Positions 15,782 to 21,848 of a DNA stretch of 40,778 bases are shown one piece after another. The DNA is taken from IMG/VR virus record IMGVR_UViG_3300033233_000080, positions 1-40,778 of that record; one strand, 5' to 3'. The notes below the pieces were generated by a model. The model saw only the letters and a list, made by a program, of their open reading frames with translations, made no database searches and was not told where the DNA came from. Both the position numbers and the translations under genes were made by a program. This stretch comes from a virus. The first letter of the stretch is position 1; every line of letters starts with the position of its first letter.

Positions 15782-16150
15782 TTATTGCTCATTTGATACA
15801 GTTTTTCTGGTAGCCTTCATCAAGAATGGAACTATAACAGCCAGCACAGAAGCAAGCACAGAAATCAAATCCTGAGAAATAGTAACATTAAAAGCATTCA
15901 GCACAGGAAGAATAACAGAAGTAATTAAAGCTACCCAGAATGCTGGGTCGCCCCACTTATTCCACTGCTTGACATTGTTCAGAAAATCTTCTTTATCCTT
16001 TTTGAATTCGGTGAATATCCACGCCGAAAGAATTAGAATAGCACCGATAATGTTTGCTGGGTCAATTTGGGAGACCAAATGAAGTCTTACACCAAATAAC
16101 CCAAACAAAGCAATCAGTGCAGTAATGATGGCACTTAAAACTTTTCTCAT
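15782..16150 (-). CDS. Holin-like membrane protein
   Basis: A 122-residue protein with up to four hydrophobic segments (about 4-24, 32-49, 70-88 and 93-112) and charged ends ('MRK' and 'KATRKTVSNEQ'). A charged loop 'FKKDKEDFLNNVKQWNKWGD' lies between segments two and three. Multi-span small proteins next to endolysin are typical holins, which open the inner membrane to release the muramidase. The gene overlaps the zinc-ribbon gene by four bases. Holin function is inferred from context and membrane topology. Confidence 0.7.
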   Translation of the reverse strand: MRKVLSAIITALIALFGLFGVRLHLVSQIDPANIIGAILILSAWIFTEFKKDKEDFLNNVKQWNKWGDPAFWVALITSVILPVLNAFNVTISQDLISVLASVLAVIVPFLMKATRKTVSNEQ

Positions 16151-16323
16151 TGATTTACTCCTTTTACTCCGACAAATTTTATAAGCACATTTTTTGTGCT
16201 AAAAATTTTTTCAAAAGTCTTCTGTCCACACTTAGGACAGATTATAGTGTTTTCCAGTGGCTTATCGGAGTGCTTATCACGCTCCTCATAGCCGCAATTC
16301 TTGCACTTAAAATCATAAATCAT
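16147..16323 (-). CDS. FmdB-type zinc ribbon protein
   Basis: A 58-residue protein with two CxxC pairs: 'YDFKCKNCGYEE' and 'IICPKCGQKTF'. This is the small FmdB-family zinc ribbon pattern. The ATG at 16321-16323 with a GGAGAG ribosome site is preferred over an upstream TTG in the same frame. It probably binds zinc; what it regulates is not known. It lies between the endolysin-linked gene and the holin candidate. Confidence 0.75.
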   Translation of the reverse strand: MIYDFKCKNCGYEERDKHSDKPLENTIICPKCGQKTFEKIFSTKNVLIKFVGVKGVNQ

Positions 16324-16337
16324 TTTTCTCTCCAAAA

Positions 16338-16562
16338 TTAATAATAAAAATTTTTAAGTCCTTCTTCTTTCTTCCAAAAGAAATTATAGCTAATTAATTT
16401 ATTAATATCTTCTTCAGAATATTCTTCAAGAATAAATTCAATATATTTTCCTTCATTAGAGACCCACTCGGTTCTTCTGATAGCATTTTTAAACCTTTCT
16501 CTGAACCCATCTTCACTTTTAGCAGGAACTAAGACTCTTATGATAGCTACTGGAACAGTCAT
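16338..16562 (-). CDS. Small hypothetical late protein (74 aa)
   Basis: A 74-residue alpha/beta protein with a strand-rich N-terminus ('MTVPVAIIRVLVPAK') and a charged helical middle. AGGT lies before the ATG. It sits directly after endolysin, 7 bp away. No family recognised. Confidence 0.6.
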   Translation of the reverse strand: MTVPVAIIRVLVPAKSEDGFRERFKNAIRRTEWVSNEGKYIEFILEEYSEEDINKLISYNFFWKKEEGLKNFYY

Positions 16563-16569
16563 TTTTACC

Positions 16570-17031
16570 TCACATATTGTCTTTGCCAGGTTCTGATAGA
16601 AATAATTCTTTCTCTGCTTTTCTTCTGTTTATCAATCCCTGCATTGGCTTCTCATTGACATATATCCATCTATCAAATTCCTTAGCAACTTCTTCTAATG
16701 GAGAACCGTCATTTAGTTTTTTCAAAAAAGTTGAATGACTAAATCTAAAAATCCCAATGTTATAAGCAAAGCTTAAAATAGCTACCCATTGATTTTCATT
16801 AAGCTCTCTTTTTATCAGAGGCTCTATTTGGTGAAAGAGATAGATAACATCTTTTCTCAATAAATTCTCCGCTTGCTCTTTTGTAATCTTCTTGAAGTCT
16901 TCATAATCTGTCACGAGATGTCCATAGCCAATTGTAGGAAGACCAGCAAGGTCTGTATAGATTTTCTCACTAAATCCTTCAACTTTTTTTAAAAACTCTA
17001 TTGCCATATCAATAATTAGCTTTTTGTCCAT
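16570..17031 (-). CDS. Endolysin, GH24 (T4-type) muramidase
   Basis: A 153-residue lysozyme of glycoside hydrolase family 24. Residues (from the chosen start) include the catalytic Glu18 in 'KKVEGF', Asp27 and Thr33 in 'YTDLAGLPTIGYGHL', the helix 'QWVAILSFAYNIG', and the family end 'GLINRRKAEKELFL'. It cuts the MurNAc-GlcNAc bond of peptidoglycan. There is no signal peptide, so a holin is needed for release. Start at the second of two ATGs (17029-17031), which is best spaced from GGAG; the other ATG is at 17034. It is the first gene of the late unit, placed 20-50 bases from the promoter. Confidence 0.94.
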   Translation of the reverse strand: MDKKLIIDMAIEFLKKVEGFSEKIYTDLAGLPTIGYGHLVTDYEDFKKITKEQAENLLRKDVIYLFHQIEPLIKRELNENQWVAILSFAYNIGIFRFSHSTFLKKLNDGSPLEEVAKEFDRWIYVNEKPMQGLINRRKAEKELFLSEPGKDNM

Positions 17032-17050
17032 CATCTATCTCCATATTATC

Positions 17051-17080
17051 ATTATAGCATATTAGATATGGCTTTGTCAA
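17051..17080 (-). promoter_or_regulatory. Main late promoter
   Basis: TTGACA (17075-17080), 18-bp spacer and TATAAT (17051-17056) with the extended -10 TGC. It points into endolysin and the whole leftward unit. The transcript would start at about 17044, leaving a leader of roughly 12 bases that holds the GGAG ribosome site. It matches consensus as well as the early promoters do, so late timing would need a repressor, supercoiling or replication coupling. Confidence 0.8.
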
Positions 17081-17279
17081 GTATTAGTAATATATATTTT
17101 TTTAACTCATAAAATACAAAAATTATTTTGATGCAGTATATAACATAAAATTATAACATAAATTATAATTTGCATTATAACTTTAGTCCGATGCTAATAC
17201 ATAATCCGACCTATCTATCTACACCCCCCTATATCCCCCCTCTCCTTCCTTCCCTATAGAAAAATTATGCTCCATATGT

Positions 17280-17344
17280 CTGCGAACATTCCGCCGTTCC
17301 CGCCGCTGCGAGCGGGTCATCGGGTGATGCCGTCCTTGGCAATC
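17280..17344. other. GC-rich island with two adjacent hairpins
   Basis: A roughly 65-base GC-rich block in an otherwise A/T-rich region. Hairpin 1 is CCCGC (17299-17303) with GCGGG (17312-17316). Hairpin 2 is CATC (17318-17321) with GATG (17326-17329), extended by GG/CC with one bulge. Such paired hairpins could be single-strand initiation, primosome or packaging-site signals. The function is unknown. Confidence 0.55.
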
Positions 17345-17410
17345 AGAGAAAAAATACTATTAAACTTATCGGATTAATCAGATAAAAAACAAAACTGAGC
17401 TTAGCAAGTA

Positions 17411-17521
17411 AAAGCCGATTAATTTTATCGGATTTAATCCCGATTATTTTACTCGGAATTAATCCCGATTAAAAAACTCGGATTTAATTTAATGGCAATC
17501 CCTATTAATTTACTCGGATTT
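17411..17521. repeat. 25-bp iterons (four units)
   Basis: Units at 17411-17435, 17436-17460 and 17461-17485 are contiguous; a fourth lies at 17497-17521 after an 11-base spacer. The common form is AATCCCGATTA then TTTACTCGGATTT. Each unit contains a gapped dyad (CCGA and TCGG), consistent with binding of a dimeric protein. A related sequence (TTATCGGATTAATC) lies at 17367-17380 and a further one (TTATCGG) near 17759. Confidence 0.8.
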
Positions 17522-17618
17522 AAAATTTTTCAGAGCTTTAAAATTGAGTTATGATTTAATTATAGCTAAAATTTTTATATTATGATTGAATAGCGGACTT
17601 TAACGGTGAGCTTCTATG

Positions 17619-17663
17619 TTATCAATAAAAATATTATCAATAAAAATATTATCAATAAAAGCT
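17619..17663. repeat. 15-bp A/T-rich tandem repeat
   Basis: Three copies of TTATCAATAAAAATA, the third diverged at its end. They lie in a nearly pure A/T stretch beside the iterons and are a likely site of easy strand opening. Confidence 0.8.
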
Positions 17664-17793
17664 CTGCTATTAATAAAAATATTTAATTAATAAAATTATT
17701 ATTAATAAGCTCTGAGCTTGCTAATTAAATTATATTTAATAATAAATCTTATTAATCTTATCGGTTCAATAAGATTTAAAAATAAATAAAAAA

Positions 17794-17826
17794 AAAAGAC
17801 GGTGAGCAAACTGCTCACCGTCTTTT
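17794..17826 (-). terminator. Strong intrinsic terminator of leftward early unit
   Basis: A perfect 11-bp stem (17798-17808 with 17812-17822; GACGGTGAGCA) with a 3-base loop, extended by A/T pairs, and a run of at least ten T on the minus strand. It ends the leftward early transcript just past the 58-residue gene and keeps it out of the putative origin. The reverse strand has four T only, so it may act mainly leftward. Confidence 0.88.
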
Positions 17827-17846
17827 AAAGACTTGCTCTGATTTAA

Positions 17847-18023
17847 TTAAAATTCATCATCTGAGAAAAGACTATTTAAAAGCTCTGCTTCAACCGTAAA
17901 GCCATTAATTTCATCATTGAGCAGGTCTTCAATTGAAACAAAACTAATTAAATCATCATCATCAGAGCAGTCTTTAAAGTCTTCAAAGTCTTCAAATTCT
18001 TTTAATAATTCTTTGTCTTTCAT
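17847..18023 (-). CDS. Very acidic 58-residue early protein
   Basis: A 58-residue protein starting MKDKELLKEFEDFEDFKD, with a DDDD run and a high share of D and E throughout; there are only a few lysines near the start. An AAAGGAG ribosome site precedes the ATG. It is the last gene of the short leftward early unit. Small highly acidic early phage proteins are sometimes DNA mimics that block host defence or DNA-binding proteins. That is speculation here; no family is recognised. Confidence 0.72.
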   Translation of the reverse strand: MKDKELLKEFEDFEDFKDCSDDDDLISFVSIEDLLNDEINGFTVEAELLNSLFSDDEF

Positions 18024-18046
18024 CTTAAAGCTCCTTTCATTAAAGT

Positions 18047-18298
18047 TTATAATACGGTCAGAGTAAATATTTTTTCTATTTGCTCTAATCTTTCAAATAA
18101 TTCTTTCTCAGTAAGACTTTTCTGCTCTGATAAATACGGTTCAATAATTTTAAATGTTTCAAAGTCCATACTTAAAGGAGCAATCAACCTGTTTCCTTTA
18201 ATGTGTAACACATTATTTGACCGTTCGCCAAGTAATACTCTTACCGTAAGACCAGAATTAGCAAACTTTTTAATAAAGTTTTTTTCTTTCTCTTTCAT
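18047..18298 (-). CDS. Small hypothetical early protein (83 aa)
   Basis: An 83-residue protein starting MKEKEKNFIKKFANSG. The ATG at 18296-18298 with a GAAAGGAG ribosome site is chosen; the in-frame upstream extension overlaps that site. The middle holds strands ('LTVRVLLGERSNNVLHIKGN') and the end is helical. It could be a small regulator; no motif identifies it. Confidence 0.65.
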   Translation of the reverse strand: MKEKEKNFIKKFANSGLTVRVLLGERSNNVLHIKGNRLIAPLSMDFETFKIIEPYLSEQKSLTEKELFERLEQIEKIFTLTVL

Positions 18299-18312
18299 TT
18301 TTTCTTCTCCTT

Positions 18313-18615
18313 TCAAATTAAATTTTTTTCTTTTAAAAAATTGTAATTTGCTGCTCTTCTTTTAAGCCAAGGATAATTCTTTAAGACTTCTTCAATTTTA
18401 CTTTCTCTAAAAATTACATAATCATTAGCACCGTGACAAAAGGAGCAAGTATCTGGCAACCGTAATTCATCTGCTTTCTCTAATTCTTCTCTAATTTCTT
18501 TCTCAGTCAAGACAAACTCACCGCCGCCATAATAAAAGTCTTCTTCAATTACAAAGAGCCGTCCGCCAATATCACACGGACAGCCAAGCCAGAAGCCATA
18601 AAGTTTGTCTTTCAT
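18313..18615 (-). CDS. Small Cys-containing early protein (100 aa)
   Basis: A 100-residue protein. Features are 'GFWLGCPCDIGGRLFVIEED' near the N-terminus, then 'DTCSFCHGANDYVIF' with a CxxC pair, and a basic end. The two cysteine pairs could bind zinc. The AAAGGAG ribosome site is good. It lies in the leftward early unit. The function is unknown. Confidence 0.65.
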   Translation of the reverse strand: MKDKLYGFWLGCPCDIGGRLFVIEEDFYYGGGEFVLTEKEIREELEKADELRLPDTCSFCHGANDYVIFRESKIEEVLKNYPWLKRRAANYNFLKEKNLI

Positions 18616-18638
18616 TTTTAAACTCCTTTCATTAAAAT

Positions 18639-18746
18639 TTAAATTATTTCCATAAGATAAAGCCAGCCAGCAAGCAAGCTTAATAAAAATAAAATAATTA
18701 TTTCAATTAAGCTTGCTCGCCGTCTTTCTCTTTTTCTTTCTTTCAT
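18639..18746 (-). CDS. 35-residue single-span membrane protein
   Basis: A short ORF starting MKERKRERRRASLIEIIILF, followed by LLSLLAGWLYLMEII. A very basic N-terminus followed by one hydrophobic helix predicts an inner-membrane protein with N-in topology. GGAG lies 8 bases before the ATG, and a promoter is present 35-60 bases upstream. It may be an early membrane effector, for example superinfection exclusion. No family recognised. Confidence 0.62.
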   Translation of the reverse strand: MKERKRERRRASLIEIIILFLLSLLAGWLYLMEII

Positions 18747-18778
18747 CTTAAAGCTCCTTCTTTCTTTTTCCATTATAC

Positions 18779-18807
18779 CATATAGCACATTTTAACCTGT
18801 TTGTCAA
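18779..18807 (-). promoter_or_regulatory. Promoter for small leftward early genes
   Basis: TTGACA (18802-18807), 17-bp spacer and TATATG (18779-18784) with upstream TGC. It lies just downstream of the terminator of the 296-residue gene and serves the four small genes from 18746 to 17847. Confidence 0.6.
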
Positions 18808-18903
18808 GAGTTTTTTTAAAATTTTATTTTATTTATTATCAATAATTTATAAAAAAATTTAAATCCTATTAATCCTATAAGTTTAGTAAGATTTAAATTA
18901 AAT

Positions 18904-18945
18904 AAAAAAATTGCTGGTAAGTTTTTTACTTACCAGCAATTTTAT
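18904..18945 (-). terminator. Intrinsic terminator after the 296-residue early gene
   Basis: A 12-bp perfect stem (18911-18922 with 18928-18939, TTGCTGGTAAGT) and a 5-base loop, followed on the minus strand by a run of seven T. It starts 8 bases after the stop of the 296-residue gene. Confidence 0.88.
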
Positions 18946-18952
18946 TAATCAA

Positions 18953-19843
18953 TCAATCAGCAGTATTTCCTGCCGTCCAAGACCTGACCGCCGTATTTTT
19001 CAGCATCTGATACCATATATTTTTCTTTAAATGTAATACATAATGCTCACCCATTGAATGTTTGACAGTTCCTTGACAAAAGACTATACCGTCTTTTAAT
19101 ACAATTATTTTACTTGGCTGATGATGTGAGTTTGAAATAAAAGCTTGCCATTCTGGAAAAGCCATTTGCTCAACAGCATAAGTTTTTAATGATTTAATTT
19201 TGTTTCCCGTCAAAAGTTTATCTGAAAACTTTTCATTGATTAATTTTTTTAACATATTTGAGTTCCCTATTTCCTTAAAAAAATAATCTCCTTGACGGTA
19301 AAAGTTTATGCTTCTTTCTGTTTCTGGTATCGGATTAAGTAAGCTCAGAGCTTCTCTTACTGTATTTGCTTTATTTGGCAATTCACATATAAAGTCTTTG
19401 GAGTAAGTCTTTAGCGTTTTATCAATTCCATAAAGAAAGAAAAACTCGCCTTCAATGTTTCTATTTGCTGAAAGTAAAATGTAAAACTCTGGTAAATAAT
19501 TAGCATAATCATCATTATAAACTTTTAAAACATCTAAAACTTTTATGTTCTCAGGATAAATACCTGCTGAGTATAATAAAGGAAAGTCAAGCTCTAAATA
19601 GTTTTTCCCGTTAGTATATAATAAATATCTCAAAGAGCTTTTATGCACGGATGTGGTATGGCTATAACGGTGACTATTTACTAAAAATAAATTGTCTTTT
19701 TTTATATAAACTCCTATAGCAGCAGAGTAAGAGTATAGTATAATATAATCATCATAATTCTGAATGGTCAGGTTATTTGCTCTAATCCTGTTTTTACTTA
19801 ATTGACCGTTAACAAACATTCTAATTAATTGCCAGTTTGTCAT
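18953..19843 (-). CDS. Conserved phage early protein of unknown function (296 aa)
   Basis: A 296-residue protein transcribed away from the replication genes by its own consensus promoter. The ATG at 19841-19843 with GGAGAA upstream is chosen, as the longer frame would be translated from the promoter itself. Visible features are 'GVYIKKDNLFLVNSHRYSHT' around residue 45-65, 'RQGDYFF' around 205, and at the C-terminus 'GTVKHSMGEHYVLHL' with 'W..MLKNTAVRSW'. The 'RQGDYF' and 'G...H..EH..L.L..W....N' pattern appears in many phage and plasmid proteins without assigned function. No helix-turn-helix is evident, so it is not clearly a repressor. Confidence 0.75.
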   Translation of the reverse strand: MTNWQLIRMFVNGQLSKNRIRANNLTIQNYDDYIILYSYSAAIGVYIKKDNLFLVNSHRYSHTTSVHKSSLRYLLYTNGKNYLELDFPLLYSAGIYPENIKVLDVLKVYNDDYANYLPEFYILLSANRNIEGEFFFLYGIDKTLKTYSKDFICELPNKANTVREALSLLNPIPETERSINFYRQGDYFFKEIGNSNMLKKLINEKFSDKLLTGNKIKSLKTYAVEQMAFPEWQAFISNSHHQPSKIIVLKDGIVFCQGTVKHSMGEHYVLHLKKNIWYQMLKNTAVRSWTAGNTAD

Positions 19844-19877
19844 AGTTTTTTCTCCTTTCCTTAAATTTTTCAATGGA

Positions 19878-19906
19878 ATTATAGCATAAAGCTTTTTAAT
19901 TGTCAA
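19878..19906 (-). promoter_or_regulatory. Leftward early promoter
   Basis: TTGACA (19901-19906), 17-bp spacer, TATAAT (19878-19883) with extended -10 TGC. Its -35 box lies only 3 bases from the -35 box of the opposing promoter at 19910, so one bound RNA polymerase could exclude the other. Confidence 0.85.
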
Positions 19907-19909
19907 GTC

Positions 19910-19938
19910 TTGATAATAAAATTTTTCTATGCTATAAT
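19910..19938 (+). promoter_or_regulatory. Rightward early promoter 1
   Basis: TTGATA (19910-19915), 17-bp spacer, TATAAT (19933-19938), with TGC before the -10. It is back-to-back with the leftward early promoter and reads toward the replication genes. Confidence 0.7.
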
Positions 19939-19972
19939 TAGCTAAAATGTTAAGAAAAATTAACAGCAGGAC

Positions 19973-20001
19973 TTGACAAAGACAAACTTTTATGCTATAA
20001 T
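19973..20001 (+). promoter_or_regulatory. Rightward early promoter 2
   Basis: TTGACA (19973-19978), 17-bp spacer, TATAAT (19996-20001) with TGC before the -10. It is a full consensus promoter, and the stretch TTTATGCTATAATTA is nearly identical in the promoters at 20628 and 19878. Confidence 0.9.
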
Positions 20002-20047
20002 TAAGCCGAAAATGAAAATGAAAAATAAAATGAAAGGAGAAAGAAAA

Positions 20048-20407
20048 ATGAAAGAAAGAGAAAATGAAAAGGAAAAACGGTATACTTTAAAAGGCGAAAC
20101 GGTGGTAAGTTTCTGGGGTGGCGGGACAGGTGCAGGAAAACTGCAGATTGAAACAGATGAAAGCGGATTAGAAAGAATAAAGAAAGAACCTTTGCAGGAC
20201 TATACCAGCTTTGGCGTTGAAAGTGTGGATTATGTTTGCTTTAAGGTTTACCTTACTGAGATTGAAAGGAAAAATGATATGATTATCAGCACTGAATACC
20301 TTAAGCCAGTGAGCGAGATAAAAGCTGGTAAGCTTACTCCAAGAGTTAGAAGGGTTCTTAATAGACTTAAAAAAGATGAACCTGAGCCTATTATGATTTT
20401 TTACTAA
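20048..20407 (+). CDS. First rightward early protein, unknown function (119 aa)
   Basis: A 119-residue protein with a very charged N-terminus (MKERENEKEKRY). The ATG at 20048 with AAAGGAGA is preferred, because the longer frame would begin inside promoter 2. The core has strands: 'LKGETVVSFWGGGTGAGKLQ' (a Gly-rich stretch that is not a P-loop) and 'DYVCFKVYLTEIERK'. A strong terminator follows the stop, so this first early gene may be made in excess. The family is not recognised. Confidence 0.7.
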   Translation: MKERENEKEKRYTLKGETVVSFWGGGTGAGKLQIETDESGLERIKKEPLQDYTSFGVESVDYVCFKVYLTEIERKNDMIISTEYLKPVSEIKAGKLTPRVRRVLNRLKKDEPEPIMIFY

Positions 20408-20436
20408 AGGGGGGATGATAATTCCCCCCTTTTATT
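20406..20436 (+). terminator. Terminator after first rightward gene
   Basis: Stem AAAGGGGGG (20406-20414) with CCCCCCTTT (20424-20432), 9-base loop and a T-rich tail. The next gene is preceded by a G-rich ribosome site, and the promoter at 20628 restarts transcription, so the early unit is segmented. Confidence 0.85.
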
Positions 20437-20455
20437 TTATTTAAGGGGGTAAAAA

Positions 20456-20641
20456 ATGAAATTGCCAGACGGTGCTAAAATTATTTCTGAAAAAACATTT
20501 TTATCTGGCGAGTTAAAGGAAATTATTTATGAATTGAACGGGAAATTTTATTTGACTGATGACTGGTCTTGGACTAAACCTCAGGAAATCTCCAAAGAGT
20601 TTGTTGAACAGTATATCGGAAAGAAACTTGACAAAGATTAA
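20456..20641 (+). CDS. Small hypothetical early protein (61 aa)
   Basis: A 61-residue protein starting MKLPDGAKIISEKTF, with GGGGG 7 bases before the ATG. The sequence has alternating strands ('LKEIIYELNGKFYLTDDWSW') and a helical end. Its 3' end carries the -35 box of the next promoter. No family recognised. Confidence 0.65.
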   Translation: MKLPDGAKIISEKTFLSGELKEIIYELNGKFYLTDDWSWTKPQEISKEFVEQYIGKKLDKD

Positions 20642-20656
20642 ATTTTATGCTATAAT
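20628..20656 (+). promoter_or_regulatory. Early promoter 3
   Basis: TTGACA (20628-20633), 17-bp spacer, TATAAT (20651-20656), TGC before the -10. It overlaps the end of the 61-residue gene and serves the 146-residue gene. Confidence 0.87.
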
Positions 20657-20703
20657 TATGGCACGATGAAAAATAAAATTTTTAAATGAAAGGAGATTAA
20701 AAA

Positions 20704-21144
20704 ATGAAGTATGATGTGTTATTTAACCTTGAAATTAATGAAAATGAAAAAGACTATGATTATGGAAGGTTCTTACCAGATGAAAGCTTTAACTTAATGA
20801 AAACAGATGATGAAGTTGAAGAATATGATGATGGCTTTAGCATAAGAAGTATAAAGTTTATAGGAACTCTTGATGAAGAAAAGACTAAAGAATTCATTGA
20901 GGAATATGGCGGATATGCACGAGTTGAACCTGTTTTAGCAGATGTTATAGGGATGCCAAGTTATTTCCCGTCTATTTGTCCAGCACTTGTTATAATAGAT
21001 GAATTGCCTGAGCCGCCAATATACAGTTGTTCAATTTTTATAACGCCAGTTGATGAAAATGAAGAAGAATTTAATACTTTAAAATCTTTAATTGAAAAAA
21101 GTGAGAAAGATTTAATTAATTATATTTCTAATAGACTATTATAA
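20704..21144 (+). CDS. Acidic early protein of unknown function (146 aa)
   Basis: A 146-residue acidic protein beginning MKYDVLFNLEINENEKDYDY, with alternating strands and an EEEFNTLKSLIEKSEKDLIN helix at the end. An AAAGGAG ribosome site precedes the ATG. No membrane segment or cysteine cluster is present (one Cys pair only, far apart). Nothing identifies a family. Confidence 0.68.
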   Translation: MKYDVLFNLEINENEKDYDYGRFLPDESFNLMKTDDEVEEYDDGFSIRSIKFIGTLDEEKTKEFIEEYGGYARVEPVLADVIGMPSYFPSICPALVIIDELPEPPIYSCSIFITPVDENEEEFNTLKSLIEKSEKDLINYISNRLL

Positions 21145-21207
21145 TTAAATTTAACTATATTAATATTATTCAAAGTAAGAATAGAATTTATTCAAAAGGA
21201 GAATAAA

Positions 21208-21378
21208 ATGAAAAGAAAAAGCAGAATAATAAAATGTCCTTACTGTCATTCCATTAATGTTGTTAGAAAAAATAGCACTTTCTGTTTAAACTGTGGAGAA
21301 GATTTAGCATTGCTTATTGGATTAGAGGAAAAGAAAAGGAAAAGATTTAGAAGTATTTACAAAGCAAAAGAAAATTGA
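21208..21378 (+). CDS. Small zinc-ribbon protein (56 aa)
   Basis: A 56-residue basic protein with two CxxC knuckles: 'IKCPYCHSIN' and 'FCLNCGEDLA', then a Lys/Arg-rich tail. An AAAAGGAG ribosome site precedes the ATG. A zinc ribbon with a basic tail suggests nucleic-acid or protein contact, perhaps as an early host-takeover factor. Its 3' end overlaps the next promoter. Confidence 0.75.
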   Translation: MKRKSRIIKCPYCHSINVVRKNSTFCLNCGEDLALLIGLEEKKRKRFRSIYKAKEN

Positions 21379-21384
21379 TATAAT
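21356..21384 (+). promoter_or_regulatory. Early promoter 4
   Basis: TTTACA (21356-21361), 17-bp spacer, TATAAT (21379-21384) with TGA before the -10. It overlaps the end of the zinc-ribbon gene and serves the membrane coiled-coil gene at 21403. Confidence 0.65.
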
Positions 21385-21402
21385 ATTATTATGGAGTTAA
21401 AA

Positions 21403-21573
21403 ATGAAAGAAGACCTTATATTAATAGCATTTCTATTCTTTTCAATTGGATTACTTATTGGATTTCTTGTTGCAAAGGTTAAGGATATTGATATTGAATT
21501 AGAAAACTCTAAACTTAAAAAGCAAATTACGGAACTTAAATTTCAATTAAATCTTTTAAGGGGGAAAAAATAA
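21403..21573 (+). CDS. Single-span membrane protein with coiled coil (56 aa)
   Basis: A 56-residue protein: membrane helix at residues about 5-23 ('LILIAFLFFSIGLLIGFLV'), then a coiled-coil tail ('IELENSKLKKQITELKFQL'). The ATG at 21403 has GGAG 6 bases upstream; a start at 21391 would lie in front of that site. Stop and next start overlap (TAATG). It may be an inner-membrane early protein such as an exclusion factor. Confidence 0.68.
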   Translation: MKEDLILIAFLFFSIGLLIGFLVAKVKDIDIELENSKLKKQITELKFQLNLLRGKK

Positions 21574-21848
21574 TGATTGATAACATTCTTGTCCATAACA
21601 TTAAAGATGTTGAGCTTGCTTGTCCGAGTGATTGTCCAAGGCTTGAAGAATTGGAAGAAAGGTATGAAGAGATGATTGCTGAATGGGAAACTGAGCGGGA
21701 TGCATTTAAGAAAAATTATCCTGATGAGGAACTTCCAGAAGAGTTAAAAGAACCGCCGTTCTTTCCCGAATGTGACGGATGTGAGTATGAGTGGCTTAAA
21801 TATGAAGAAGAACAAATTGCAAAAGCGAGGTTCTTTGACAATGATTGA
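21573..21848 (+). CDS. Acidic Cys-containing early protein (91 aa)
   Basis: A 91-residue acidic protein. 'LACPSDCPRLEELEERYEEM' near the N-terminus and 'FFPECDGCEYEW' near the C-terminus supply two cysteine pairs that may bind one zinc ion across a helical hairpin. It is translationally coupled to the upstream gene and overlaps the downstream zinc-ribbon gene by 8 bases. The function is unknown. Confidence 0.68.
   Translation: MIDNILVHNIKDVELACPSDCPRLEELEERYEEMIAEWETERDAFKKNYPDEELPEELKEPPFFPECDGCEYEWLKYEEEQIAKARFFDND

Larger units (their letters stand above)
17081..17793. other. Gene-free control region, candidate replication origin
   Basis: About 710 bases without a credible gene. From left to right it contains an A/T-rich leader, a pyrimidine-rich tract (17217-17262), a GC-rich double hairpin (17280-17344), an iteron group (17366-17521) and A/T-rich 15-bp repeats (17619-17663), then A/T-rich sequence up to the terminator. 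Iterons plus an adjacent A/T-rich segment is the layout of iteron-type origins. No initiator gene is seen, so this is inferred from structure only. Confidence 0.6.

Noticed and set aside
17276-17377. 33-residue plus-strand open frame beginning MSANIPPFPP
   Set aside because: It has no ribosome site and simply crosses the GC-rich hairpins and the first iteron-like sequence.
17366-17521. CRISPR array
   Set aside because: The 25-bp units are mostly directly adjacent, lack unique spacers, and no cas genes except a lone Cas4-like replication nuclease are present.
18953-19843. Repressor of a lysogeny switch
   Set aside because: It is divergently transcribed as repressors often are, but no helix-turn-helix is visible, and there is no integrase in the genome.
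19844-19906. Longer N-terminus for the 296-residue early protein
   Set aside because: The extension would be encoded by the promoter itself; the ATG at 19843 has a good ribosome site.
19973-20047. Longer N-terminus for the first rightward early protein
   Set aside because: It would begin at the -35 box; the ATG at 20048 has an AAAGGAGA site and lies after the -10.
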